Positions 32,882-42,628 of a stretch of DNA of 64,000 nucleotides are shown piece by piece. Each line of letters starts with the position of its first letter. Position 1 is the first letter of the stretch. The position numbers and the translations under genes were made by a program. This stretch comes from CAKOSP01 sp044432745 (GTDB taxonomy: Bacteria > Bacillota_I > Bacilli_A > RF39 > UBA660). Below the pieces are notes generated by a model. That model was not told the origin of the DNA, ran no database searches, and worked only from the letters and a program-made list of their open reading frames with translations. The stretch is taken from contig JAWXUH010000002.1 in NCBI GenBank assembly GCA_044432745.1, positions 124,001 through 188,000 on the forward strand, given 5' to 3'.

Positions 32882-35800
32882 ATGAAAAATAAAATTATAG
32901 AAAATAAAAAAGGACTATTAATTTTTCTTGCATGCGCAATGTTATTTTTTGCAGTAATTGGTATTGTATATGAAAACGGTAATAGGTCAAATGAAGTATT
33001 ACATTATGGTGAAACTGAATATAAAATCAACGATATTATAAAGACTTCGTTATATTACGTAAGTGATAATAATTATATAGAAGTAACAGTTTTAGATGAA
33101 AAAACTATGAACGATAATGATTATATTTTAGAAGTACAACTTGATAGTGGTGAAATTTTAAGATATGATGTTGATCAAATAAATTATGATAATGATTTTT
33201 TTATTAGTGCAACATATGAAGATGCGCCAGAATATTTAGAAACATCTGATGCGTTAGTTATTTTTTCTATGGCAGATATAGAAAGTAATATATCGTTATT
33301 AAATTTATCAAGTGGTACCGAACTACATGAAATAAATGGAAAAATAGAAGTTAGTAGTTATGAAGAATTTCTACTTGCTATAGAATCTGATTTAAATTCA
33401 GATATAGTACTTCTTAATGATATAGATTTTTCAGGTTACATTTCAAGTTCTGGATATATAGTAGCAGGAAAATTTACTGGAAGTATTGATGGTAATAATC
33501 ATGCTATATTAAATTTATCAAATACGTTATTTGAAACAGCAGTAGATGCTAAAATAGAAAACTTACTTATAAAAGATGCTTTTGTATCTGGAGCAGTAAG
33601 AAGTATTTTAGCATCAAATTTAGAAAATAGTGAAGTAAATAATGTACATATAAATGGTTCTGTTTTAAGAGCTAATGCAAATAATGGTATAGGGCCTTTT
33701 GCTGGTACTGTTACTTCATCAAATTTATCAAACATTTCAGTAACTGACACTATTCTAGGTGGACAAAGATTCTTAGGTGGATTATTTGGTTTATCTTATG
33801 GAGCTACTTATATAGACAATGCATATGTTGCAACTGACATAAGACATTATGAAACGTATGCAGCTGGTGTAGTAACTCTTGGTTATAGTGGTTCTAGTAT
33901 TAATATCACAAATTCAGTTATAAATGTTGTGCTAGATACTAGTGATGCTTTATACAAAGGTGGAATATACGGAGCAGGTGCATCAGGAAATTTAGATGGT
34001 GTTCTTGTTAATTTAACAACTGACATTGATTCTATTAATAAAATAGGAGAAACTACATTATATTCTGGATCAGTAACATCAAGCGGAAGTGGTATTTACA
34101 CTGTAATTGAAAGTGGTGGAACTTCTAGTGGTTTTGATTTTGAAAAAGAAGTATCATTTAGTGATTTAAACAAAACTTTTTACAATGATCTTGGTTTAGA
34201 ATCAGCATACTGGGATTATGAGAATTTAGTAAATGGTATGCCAACTTTAAAATCTTATACAAATGTTGTTGAAACTTATTTAGAACAAGAAAATCCTGAA
34301 TCTTCTTTTATAGATGTATCATCTGCTGAGGAATTAATAGATGCTATAGCAAAAGATAATAGTGTCAATATTAATTTAACAGATAATATAAACTTTTTAT
34401 TATATGATAGTTATACATCAGCTATGATTATGGATACATATTCTGGTGTTTTAAATGGTAATGGATATGCAATACTTAATTTATCAGTAGCATTATTTAA
34501 TTCAATAGAAGGTGCAACAATTAACGATTTATTAATAAGTAATGCTATAGTATCAGGTAGAACTGCTATATTTGCAGGGACTCTTAAAGACGCAAAACTT
34601 AATAGTGTTCATATTACAGAATCTTATTTATATAGTACTAATTCATCTAGTGGAGTTGGAGCTCTTGCAGCTTCAATGACAAGTGTAATAATGGACGATG
34701 TTTCTATAACTAATAGTACAATCAAAGCAACTAAGCGCTCTGGTAGTATTGCTGGTTACAGTTATGGAACAAGTTTTTTATCAAACATATACATAGATGA
34801 TAAAACAATTATTACTAATGATTCTGATGCAACAGGTGGGTTAATTGGACAAAATTCAGCTTATCTTTATATGAGAAATGCTATAGTTGCTCCAGTATTT
34901 AATTCAAATGGTTCATCAAATAGAGCAGGTTTAGTTGGTTATAGTACAGGAGCTATTCAATTTGTAGATGTGTTTGTAGCCGCTACAAGTAATTCTACTG
35001 ATTCAATTGCAAACAATATTCCTATTCTTCATGGTTATTCATCTTATACAGGTGGTAGTATGTATGAATGGTCAGGATCTAATTTGAAATTTCAATATGA
35101 TGCAACGTATTCAGCGCTTGTAGATGATAGTGATGTTAACTCTGATTTTTATATTGATACGATGAGTTTTGATAATACAGTTTGGAGTATTAATAAAGAT
35201 ACTTTATCTAGTAATTTTCCAAGTTTATATACTCTTGATAGTATGCTTGAAAAATATGAAAGTAATTTTGAAAATGTTACAGATCTTTTCAAAACTGTAA
35301 GTGAGTATGACGATTTAATCAAAGAAAAATATACTTTGTCAGAAAATGCTACTTTAACAAAAGAAGTTGAATATTTAGCTCTTTTAAGAAATTTAGTAAA
35401 TAATGTAGGGTATAATCATATGCTTGCATATTTAACAGCAGGAGAAGAACAAAAAGAATTTGCAGAATGGTTACTTGAATATGAAAATGTGAAAATGTAT
35501 ACAGAAGCAGGAGAACCAGATGGAGGAAGTTATACTGAATCTATCAGAATTTTATATCAAATTTATACTAAATACAAAGACGAATTAACAAATAACGATA
35601 ATACTGGTAAAGGTATAACGTATGGTGAGCTTTATAGAAAAATGATGTTCACTATATCACATACACATGCAACAACTGTAGGTTTATGGGTTAGTAAAAG
35701 TTCTGTAGCAACAGATCCTAACAATTCTACTGGATTAGGTAGATATGAAATTTATAGAAGAATGGTAATTGCAGATTTAGAACTTGATGATTATCAACCA

Positions 35801-38800
35801 GAAACAAATACTTCAATATCAATTTTGGATGATATATTCTATAATCTTGAAATGGAAGAAATGCGTTATGTAATGAACGGTATTATTGATGATGAATCAG
35901 TAGAGTGGTTAGAGTGGTATGTTAGAACTAAAAAAGGTGATGCTAGAGGAGGTTATTCTCTACTTAATTATACTTTTGGTTATAATTATACACTTGAAAA
36001 ATATTATATTGATGAAGACTACTGGGATAGTATCTACGGATTTAAACAGTTTGGTATGACTTATAGTCAATCGTATCCTAAACAATGGTCTGTATTTGAA
36101 GAAGGTGGAGTATGTGGTGCGATAAGTAAATCTGCTGTTAATGCTCAAACTGTAAATGGTAAACCAGCAACAGTTGTTTCACAACCGGGACATGCTGCAT
36201 ATACATATTTTAAAACAGCAGCAAATGGAGATTACTATTGGGGTTATGTAGATACATCACTTGCAACATGGGCTTATACTGGTAAAACTGAAAAATTGTG
36301 GACTCGTATGCCTAATGGATGGGGTAATGATTCAGTAGTATCTGGATACGCTGCATCTTACTTATTTATTTCTCAAGAAGCTTTAAATGATTATGATAAT
36401 TATATTGAATCTGAAATGGAATTATTATTAATAGATGTATATGAAGGTGATTATGATGATCTTGAAACTATATATTTTAATTCTATAGATAAGCTAAGTA
36501 TCAATTTAGATGCGTGGCTTGGACTTGCTAGATTATATGTAGCAGATGGAAGAAGTGATGAAGAAAAATATGAGTTGCTAGAAAAAATGGCAGAAGCTCT
36601 TAAATATCAACCACTTCCTTTATACCATACAGCTAATATTATTATATCTACTATAACAGATAACGTTATATCTTTAAAAATTGCTAACTTAATGACTGAT
36701 ACTTATACAGCTGCAAGTGTTGCAACATCTAGTGATACACTTGAATATTCTGGAGTATCTCAAGTAGGTTTATATTTACTTGGTGCTGCTACAACAGAAG
36801 TAGCTACGTTCTCATTTGATGGAAATAATCCTAATGAAATAATATTAGATGATCAATATAAAGATAGTGAAATATTTTGGTTTGCATCTGTTGATGGTGG
36901 TAATACATGGATAGAATCTTCAGGAATGAGTTTATTATTAACTGATGAACAATTATCCTTAATAACAGAAGAAGATGATATTCGTATATACTTTAGTGGT
37001 TCAGATGGAAGTAATCTTGCTAATCAGTATATTATAGATATAACTACATCTACAAAACCTGTTTTCTCAACTTATTCTAATACACAAAATTTATTTGCTA
37101 ATGATTATGAGAATAAAGTTATAGGTGGTCCAGATACAAACATGGCTGCTATTCAGTGGTATGATTCAGTTTCAAAAACATGGAAATGGATAGAAGAAGA
37201 ATTGCCTGATTTAAGTGGTGATACTACTGTAGAGGTTAGAGTTGGTCCAAATGGAACTAAGCTTGCTAGTGAAAGTTCATTTGCAAATTTTACTCAAGAT
37301 ACTGATACAGAAATGAGAAAATATGTAACTATTGATAGATTAAGTATAGAGGGTTATTCTTCATTATACTCAAATGCTTATGCTATATATGCAGTAGATG
37401 GAACAACTAATACTATGTACCACTCTGCAGCGCAAAGTAATAATTATATAACAATTAAAGTTGATACTCCTATATATTTATCTGGTTTTCAATATACTCC
37501 AAGACTTGATGCAAGTACTAATGGTGTAGTATATGAAGGAAATATTTATACTAGTTTAGATAATGAAACATGGACTCTTTTAAGAAGTGTTGTATGGGAT
37601 ACAAATAGATCAACTAAAATAGAAAGTTTTGATGAGCCTGTTATAGCTCAATATATAAAATTAGAAGCAACATCTTCTGGTGGTAATTTCTTATCAACTA
37701 CAATGATAAATCTTTTTGAAGATTTAACATTGGTAGATGATGTATCACTAGAATATTCAACAACGGAGTCTACTAACGAAAATGTAGAGGTTACTTTAGT
37801 TGGAGAAAACATAACTATTTTAAATAATGGTGGATCTAATAAATATACTTTTGAAGAAAATGGAACGTTTACTTTTGAATATGCTGGTATTAATCAAGTA
37901 ACAAGAACAATTGTTGCTACAGTTGATAATATTGATAAAGAATTACCAGCAGTTGATATTAAGTATGTAACTGAAAATGGTTATGTAATTGCATCATTAA
38001 TAAATGAAAGTGAAAATATAACTGTTATAAATAACTCAGGTTCAACTGAATATACATTTAAGGAAAACGGAACATTTACTTTTATAATAGAAGATAATGT
38101 TGGTAATAGAAACGAAGTAGAAGCTGAAGTGAGAAATATATCATTTGCTATTATAATGATAGAAGATGAAATGTATGGTAGTAGCACTAGTTATAGTAAA
38201 GATACTCCTTTTGTATTAAATGAAATGTCATTGAAAGAAAATACAACTGACTTAAGCATAGAAAAATATTTAGTAAGTGATTTTGAAATATACAATAATG
38301 ATCAAATTACTACTGATTATGATATAGCAATTGAATTAATTGTTTCAGAAGAAGAATATGTTAAATATTTAATTGAAATAACTAATGAAAATGGATTTAC
38401 AAGTTATTTTTATAGAACAATATATTTAGATAATGTAGTAGAAAATGAAACAGATAAAGAAGAACTTCAAAATTTAGTAGATGAATCAAATGAAATAGAT
38501 ACTACTAAATATACTGAAGAAAGTGTAGAAGAGTTAATGGTAGCTCTGCAAAATGCAATAAATATATTGAATGATGAAAATGCAACACAAGAAGAAATTG
38601 ATAATGTAATAAAATTACTAAATCTTACAATAGAAAGTTTAGAAATTATAGTTTTATCAACTGATTCACAATTATCAAAAATTGAAATTGAAGGTTATAC
38701 TTTATCTCCTGTTTTTGATAAAGATACGTATGTATATAATATTTTAGTATCTGAAACAATAGATTTAGAAGAAATAATTATTGAAACATCTGATCTTAAC

Positions 38801-40711
38801 AGTAAATATGTAATAACTGGAAATAGTGATTTATTAACTGGTAAAAATACAATCATTATTAAAGTAACTGCAGAAGATGGAGAAACAGTAAGTACGTACA
38901 CAATAAATGTTGAAGAACTTGTAGAAGATGAAGAAGATGATTCTACTGAAGAAGATGATTTAACAGAAGAAGACGATTTAACAGAAGATGAAGATGACTC
39001 AACAGATGATGATTTAAATGATAATGAAGACGATTCTGAAGATGATTCTGAAGAAGAAAATCTTGAAGATGAAGATTTAGAAGAAGACAATGATTCATCA
39101 GAAAATGAAACAGATAAAGAAGAACTTCAAAATTTAGTAGATGATATAAATGAAATAGATACTACTAAATATACTGAAGAAAGTGTTGAAGAGTTAATGA
39201 TAGCTCTACAAAATGCAGTGAATATATTAAATAATGAAAATGCAACACAAGAAGAAATAGATAATGTACTAAAATTACTTAATTTAGCAAAAGAAAGTTT
39301 AGAAATTATAGTTTTATCAACTGATTCACAATTGTCAAAACTTGAAATAGAAGGTTATATTTTATCTCCTATTTTTGATAAAGATACATATGTATATAGT
39401 GTTCTAGTATCTGAAATAATAGATTTAGAAAAAATCATTGTTGAAACATCTGACCTTAACAGTAAACATGTAATAACTGTAAATAGTGATTTATTAACTG
39501 GTAAAAATACAATTACTATTAAAGTAACAGCGGAAGATGGAGAAACAGTAAGTACGTATATAATAAATATGGAAGAAATTGTTGAAGAAGAAGATTCAAA
39601 CGATGATGATGATTCAACTGAAGACGATAATTCAAATGAAGATGATGATTTAAATGAAGATGATGATTTAAATGAAGATGAAGATGATGATTCAACAGAA
39701 GATGATTCAAATGATAATGAAGGTGATTCTGAAGATTTAGAAGATGAAGATTTAGAAGATGAAAATGATTCATCTGAAAACAAAACGGATAAAGAAGAAC
39801 TTCAAAATTTAGTAGATGAAATAAATGAAATAGATACTACTAAATATACGCTAGAAAGTATCAAAGAGTTAATGATGGCTCTACAAAATGCATTAATTAT
39901 ATTAAACAATGAAAATGTAACTCAAGAGGAAATAGATAATGTAATAAAATTACTTAACTTAGCAAAAGAAAGTTTAGAAAATATTGTTTTATCAACTGAT
40001 TCACAATTATCAAAACTTGAAATAGTAGGTTATATTTTATCTCCTGTATTTGACAAAGATACATACGTATATAGTATTTTAGTATCTGAAATAATAGATT
40101 TAGAAAATATTATTATTGAAACATTTGATTCTAATAGTAAATATGTAATAACTGGAAATAGTGATGTATTAACTGGTAAAAATACAATAACTATTAAAGT
40201 AACTGCAGAAGATGGAGAAACGGTAAGTGTATATACAATAAATGTAGAAGAACTTATTGAAGAAGAAAATGATGGTTCTTTAGAAGATGATAACGATGAC
40301 TCAAATGAAGATTCTTCAGATAATGATGAAGATTTAAATGAGGACGAATCAACAGATGATAATATCGATAAAGAAGATTCAAACAATAATTCAAATAATA
40401 AACCAAATAATAATAGTTCAAGTAATTCATCTACTTCTGGTAGTAATACTGATAACTTTGCATCGAATAACTCAACATCAACTGATGAAGACTCAACAGA
40501 AGAAGACGAAACAAAAGAAGAAACTGAGTTAGAAGAAGAATTAGAAAAAGAAGAAGAAACAGAGATTGAAGATCAAGATTATGAAATTGAAGAAGAAATC
40601 GAAGAAAAAAAATCTAATAGAATATTTACTATATTAATAGTACTTATTATAAGTATGATGTTTCTAATGATAGCAAAAAATAAAAAAGATAGTAGTGAAG
40701 ATTATTTATAA
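32882..40711 (+). CDS. giant cell-surface protein with transglutaminase-like, discoidin and FIVAR/cadherin-like repeats
   Basis: 2,609 residues. A signal or anchor helix lies at ~10-27. A GLUG-like beta-repeat region runs ~150-790 (I-D-G-N-N-H-A-I-L-N-L style strands). A transglutaminase/papain-like domain has C1078 (G-G-V-C-G-A), H1104 (P-G-H-A-A-Y) and D1124 (Y-V-D-T-S). An F5/8-type-C-like domain lies at ~1480-1615, then Ig-like segments. Three tandem ~220-residue units (starting ~1854, 2074, 2299) follow, each a FIVAR helical module plus a cadherin-like beta sandwich and an Asp/Glu/Ser linker. A C-terminal membrane helix (~2581-2599) with a Lys-rich tail ends it; no LPxTG is seen. Probably an adhesin or cross-linking enzyme on the envelope. 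Main cargo of the spoIVA element. Confidence 0.85.
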   Translation: MKNKIIENKKGLLIFLACAMLFFAVIGIVYENGNRSNEVLHYGETEYKINDIIKTSLYYVSDNNYIEVTVLDEKTMNDNDYILEVQLDSGEILRYDVDQINYDNDFFISATYEDAPEYLETSDALVIFSMADIESNISLLNLSSGTELHEINGKIEVSSYEEFLLAIESDLNSDIVLLNDIDFSGYISSSGYIVAGKFTGSIDGNNHAILNLSNTLFETAVDAKIENLLIKDAFVSGAVRSILASNLENSEVNNVHINGSVLRANANNGIGPFAGTVTSSNLSNISVTDTILGGQRFLGGLFGLSYGATYIDNAYVATDIRHYETYAAGVVTLGYSGSSINITNSVINVVLDTSDALYKGGIYGAGASGNLDGVLVNLTTDIDSINKIGETTLYSGSVTSSGSGIYTVIESGGTSSGFDFEKEVSFSDLNKTFYNDLGLESAYWDYENLVNGMPTLKSYTNVVETYLEQENPESSFIDVSSAEELIDAIAKDNSVNINLTDNINFLLYDSYTSAMIMDTYSGVLNGNGYAILNLSVALFNSIEGATINDLLISNAIVSGRTAIFAGTLKDAKLNSVHITESYLYSTNSSSGVGALAASMTSVIMDDVSITNSTIKATKRSGSIAGYSYGTSFLSNIYIDDKTIITNDSDATGGLIGQNSAYLYMRNAIVAPVFNSNGSSNRAGLVGYSTGAIQFVDVFVAATSNSTDSIANNIPILHGYSSYTGGSMYEWSGSNLKFQYDATYSALVDDSDVNSDFYIDTMSFDNTVWSINKDTLSSNFPSLYTLDSMLEKYESNFENVTDLFKTVSEYDDLIKEKYTLSENATLTKEVEYLALLRNLVNNVGYNHMLAYLTAGEEQKEFAEWLLEYENVKMYTEAGEPDGGSYTESIRILYQIYTKYKDELTNNDNTGKGITYGELYRKMMFTISHTHATTVGLWVSKSSVATDPNNSTGLGRYEIYRRMVIADLELDDYQPETNTSISILDDIFYNLEMEEMRYVMNGIIDDESVEWLEWYVRTKKGDARGGYSLLNYTFGYNYTLEKYYIDEDYWDSIYGFKQFGMTYSQSYPKQWSVFEEGGVCGAISKSAVNAQTVNGKPATVVSQPGHAAYTYFKTAANGDYYWGYVDTSLATWAYTGKTEKLWTRMPNGWGNDSVVSGYAASYLFISQEALNDYDNYIESEMELLLIDVYEGDYDDLETIYFNSIDKLSINLDAWLGLARLYVADGRSDEEKYELLEKMAEALKYQPLPLYHTANIIISTITDNVISLKIANLMTDTYTAASVATSSDTLEYSGVSQVGLYLLGAATTEVATFSFDGNNPNEIILDDQYKDSEIFWFASVDGGNTWIESSGMSLLLTDEQLSLITEEDDIRIYFSGSDGSNLANQYIIDITTSTKPVFSTYSNTQNLFANDYENKVIGGPDTNMAAIQWYDSVSKTWKWIEEELPDLSGDTTVEVRVGPNGTKLASESSFANFTQDTDTEMRKYVTIDRLSIEGYSSLYSNAYAIYAVDGTTNTMYHSAAQSNNYITIKVDTPIYLSGFQYTPRLDASTNGVVYEGNIYTSLDNETWTLLRSVVWDTNRSTKIESFDEPVIAQYIKLEATSSGGNFLSTTMINLFEDLTLVDDVSLEYSTTESTNENVEVTLVGENITILNNGGSNKYTFEENGTFTFEYAGINQVTRTIVATVDNIDKELPAVDIKYVTENGYVIASLINESENITVINNSGSTEYTFKENGTFTFIIEDNVGNRNEVEAEVRNISFAIIMIEDEMYGSSTSYSKDTPFVLNEMSLKENTTDLSIEKYLVSDFEIYNNDQITTDYDIAIELIVSEEEYVKYLIEITNENGFTSYFYRTIYLDNVVENETDKEELQNLVDESNEIDTTKYTEESVEELMVALQNAINILNDENATQEEIDNVIKLLNLTIESLEIIVLSTDSQLSKIEIEGYTLSPVFDKDTYVYNILVSETIDLEEIIIETSDLNSKYVITGNSDLLTGKNTIIIKVTAEDGETVSTYTINVEELVEDEEDDSTEEDDLTEEDDLTEDEDDSTDDDLNDNEDDSEDDSEEENLEDEDLEEDNDSSENETDKEELQNLVDDINEIDTTKYTEESVEELMIALQNAVNILNNENATQEEIDNVLKLLNLAKESLEIIVLSTDSQLSKLEIEGYILSPIFDKDTYVYSVLVSEIIDLEKIIVETSDLNSKHVITVNSDLLTGKNTITIKVTAEDGETVSTYIINMEEIVEEEDSNDDDDSTEDDNSNEDDDLNEDDDLNEDEDDDSTEDDSNDNEGDSEDLEDEDLEDENDSSENKTDKEELQNLVDEINEIDTTKYTLESIKELMMALQNALIILNNENVTQEEIDNVIKLLNLAKESLENIVLSTDSQLSKLEIVGYILSPVFDKDTYVYSILVSEIIDLENIIIETFDSNSKYVITGNSDVLTGKNTITIKVTAEDGETVSVYTINVEELIEEENDGSLEDDNDDSNEDSSDNDEDLNEDESTDDNIDKEDSNNNSNNKPNNNSSSNSSTSGSNTDNFASNNSTSTDEDSTEEDETKEETELEEELEKEEETEIEDQDYEIEEEIEEKKSNRIFTILIVLIISMMFLMIAKNKKDSSEDYL
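38441..40260 (+). repeat. three in-gene tandem repeats of 660-675 bp
   Basis: Units start at 38441, 39101 and 39776. Each encodes a FIVAR-like helical module (D-K-E-E-L-Q-N-L-V-D) and a cadherin-like sandwich (L-S-K-L-E-I-x-G-Y), and ends in an acidic GAT/GAA-rich stretch of differing length. High DNA identity makes repeat-number change by recombination likely. Confidence 0.85.
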
Positions 40712-40729
40712 TTTAACTTTATTATATAA

Positions 40730-40760
40730 AAGAAATAGTATCAAATGATACTATTTTTTA
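40730..40760 (+). terminator. intrinsic terminator after the giant gene
   Basis: ATAGTATC (40735-40742), 4-nt loop, GATACTAT (40747-40754), T-run. Confidence 0.85.
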
Positions 40761-40849
40761 TGTTTAAAATTTAATTTATATATAGTTAATGTAATATATA
40801 TCTTTTTTCTATAATAAAATTAAATAGTAAAAAAATAGGAGGAAGAAAT

Positions 40850-40966
40850 ATGTACGAAACAGTTTGTGTATTTAATGAAAAAGGACCTGATGTAAAGGAA
40901 GTATTGAAATCCTGTATTTTTTCTTATTATGAGAAAAGATTTGTTTATAAAGAAATTAAACAATAA
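40850..40966 (+). CDS. 38-residue protein upstream of the recombinase, candidate directionality factor
   Basis: Starts M-Y-E-T-V-C-V-F-N-E-K-G-P and ends K-E-I-K-Q, preceded by a strong AGGAGGA box (40837-40843). It lies 38 bp before the recombinase start with no terminator between, so both should be on one transcript. It is separated from the giant gene by a terminator. Not recognised. Excision by large serine recombinases needs a small directionality factor, and this is the only small gene in the element, so it is the natural candidate (inference). Confidence 0.65.
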   Translation: MYETVCVFNEKGPDVKEVLKSCIFSYYEKRFVYKEIKQ

Positions 40967-41004
40967 TTTATTTATAATAATTTTATGATATGAAAGGAGA
41001 GTTA

Positions 41005-42600
41005 ATGTTCACAAGTAAATATGTGATTGATAATAAAATGTATAAAGTGGGATTATCTATTAGATTATCAAGAGAAGATGGAGATGATATTGAATCAGAA
41101 AGTGTAACTAATCAAAGGATACTTTTAACAAATTTTATTAATAGTTTAGGATCTAATTTTGAAATAGTAGAAACATATACTGACGATGGCTTTTCTGGAC
41201 TTAACTTTAATAGACCTGGTTTTCAGAAATTAGTAAGAGATATAGAGTTAGGGAAAATAAATATGGTAGTAACCAAGGATTTATCAAGATTAGGTAGAGA
41301 TTACATAGAAACAGGTTATTACATAGAAAAGTATTTTCCAGAAAAGAATATTAGATATATAGCTATTAATGATAATATTGATACTTTTAATGAAAAATGT
41401 AGTGGAGCTGATATGATGCCATTTAGACTTGGTATGAATGATATGTATGCTAAGGATATTTCTAAAAAAGTTAAATCTTCATTTATGGCAATGAAGCAAG
41501 CAGGAAAATTTATTGGTGGAACTTGTCCTTATGGATATATGAGAGATCCAAATGATAAACATAAATTAATAATAGATCCCGTAGCTGCTCCTATTGTTAA
41601 AAGAATATTTGATTTATATGTAGCTGGTTATGGAACAAGAACAATAGCAACTATGTTAACTAAAGAAAATATACCAACTCCATTAATGCATCAAAAGAAT
41701 ACTGCAAGATTAAAAAGAGCAGAATATCCTCATATTTGGAAACATCCATCTGTAAATAATATATTGAAAAATGAAATGTATACAGGTAAACTTATTCAAA
41801 ATAAGGGAATGAATTTAAATTACAAATCAAAAAAAAGAGTAGTAAAACCTAAAGAAGAGTGGATTATAATTCAAGATGCAATGGAAGCAATAATTGATGA
41901 AACAACATTTAAAATAGCATCAAAACTGCGTAATAAATCAAATATATATGATAGTAATAGAAGGAATGTTGAATACGCATTAGGTAATTTAGTTTATTGT
42001 AAGGACTGTGGTAGTAAATTAGGTATTAGTTATGATAAAAAAAGAGATAGAACTTCTATGAATTGTAATACTTATAGAAAATATAGTGCTCATAATATTT
42101 GTTTTTCTCATCATATAAGTTATGACAAATTGGAAAAAACAGTATATGAAAATATTAGAAATATTTTAGTAAATCTTGAATCTAAAGAATACGAAGATTA
42201 TTTAAAACAAATGAAAAATGATCCTCTGGCACCTCTTAATAAAATAATAGTTGATATAAAAAGAAAGGTAGAAAAATTAGAAAGAAAAATAGATACATTA
42301 TATGATGATAAAATAAGTGGAATAATAAGTGTAGAGAGATTTAAAAAGATAAATGAAACAACAGAACAAGAAATATTTTTATTAAAGAAATCTCTAGCAG
42401 AATATGAATGTGAAAAGTCTTCCTTATTAGATAGTGTTACAAAAATAGAAGATTACAAAACAGTTGTAAAGCAATTTTTAAATGTAGATAACCCAACAAA
42501 AGAAATGATTAATAAATTAATAGAAAAAATATATATAACAAAAGAAAAAACTGTAGAAATAATATTCGCAATTAATGATTGCGATAATTTTATACCTTAG
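41005..42600 (+). CDS. large serine recombinase of the spoIVA element
   Basis: 531 residues from ATG 41005, 4 nt after AAAGGAGA; an in-frame ATG at 40990 overlaps that box. The N-terminal resolvase domain has the nucleophile context L-S-I-R-L-S-R-E-D and D-L-S-R-L-G-R-D-Y. A recombinase domain follows (G-K-F-I-G-G-T-C-P-Y-G-Y, then V-K-R-I-F-D-L-Y). The zinc ribbon has C-K-D-C-G and later C-N and C-F. A coiled coil (~395-480) completes it. All parts expected for an active enzyme are present. It should insert and remove the element at the TGGT crossover, 24 bp beyond its stop. Confidence 0.95.
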   Translation: MFTSKYVIDNKMYKVGLSIRLSREDGDDIESESVTNQRILLTNFINSLGSNFEIVETYTDDGFSGLNFNRPGFQKLVRDIELGKINMVVTKDLSRLGRDYIETGYYIEKYFPEKNIRYIAINDNIDTFNEKCSGADMMPFRLGMNDMYAKDISKKVKSSFMAMKQAGKFIGGTCPYGYMRDPNDKHKLIIDPVAAPIVKRIFDLYVAGYGTRTIATMLTKENIPTPLMHQKNTARLKRAEYPHIWKHPSVNNILKNEMYTGKLIQNKGMNLNYKSKKRVVKPKEEWIIIQDAMEAIIDETTFKIASKLRNKSNIYDSNRRNVEYALGNLVYCKDCGSKLGISYDKKRDRTSMNCNTYRKYSAHNICFSHHISYDKLEKTVYENIRNILVNLESKEYEDYLKQMKNDPLAPLNKIIVDIKRKVEKLERKIDTLYDDKISGIISVERFKKINETTEQEIFLLKKSLAEYECEKSSLLDSVTKIEDYKTVVKQFLNVDNPTKEMINKLIEKIYITKEKTVEIIFAINDCDNFIP

Positions 42601-42601
42601 G

Positions 42602-42628
42602 GGTATCATTAGAACAGAACCTACTGGT
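42602..42628. promoter_or_regulatory. attR of the spoIVA element
   Basis: GGTATCATTA (42602-42611), 13 bp, then the crossover TGGT (42625-42628). Joined to the left end it forms an attP with inverted arms at 13 and 11 bp from TGGT, a roughly symmetric recombinase site. Confidence 0.85.

Larger units (their letters stand above)
32680..42624. mobile_element. 9,945-bp serine-recombinase element inserted in spoIVA (skin-type)
   Basis: The element separates codons 122 and 123 of spoIVA. Excision between the two TGGT copies would rejoin CCA-TGG to TTT-GAT and give an open 492-codon gene, the length I recall for Bacillus SpoIVA, with conserved residues continuous across the junction (P-W-F-D-D-P). 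Contents: a 2,609-residue surface protein, a 38-residue ORF and a large serine recombinase whose stop lies 24 bp from the crossover. No phage structural genes. By analogy with the sigK skin element of Bacillus and Clostridioides, developmentally timed excision in the mother cell is the likely logic (inference). Confidence 0.92.

Noticed and set aside
38695..40386. Long serine-rich minus-strand open frames opposite the giant gene.
   Set aside because: They are the complement of the Asp/Glu-rich linkers and repeats. They have no ribosome-binding sites or promoters, and the plus-strand frame is one continuous protein.
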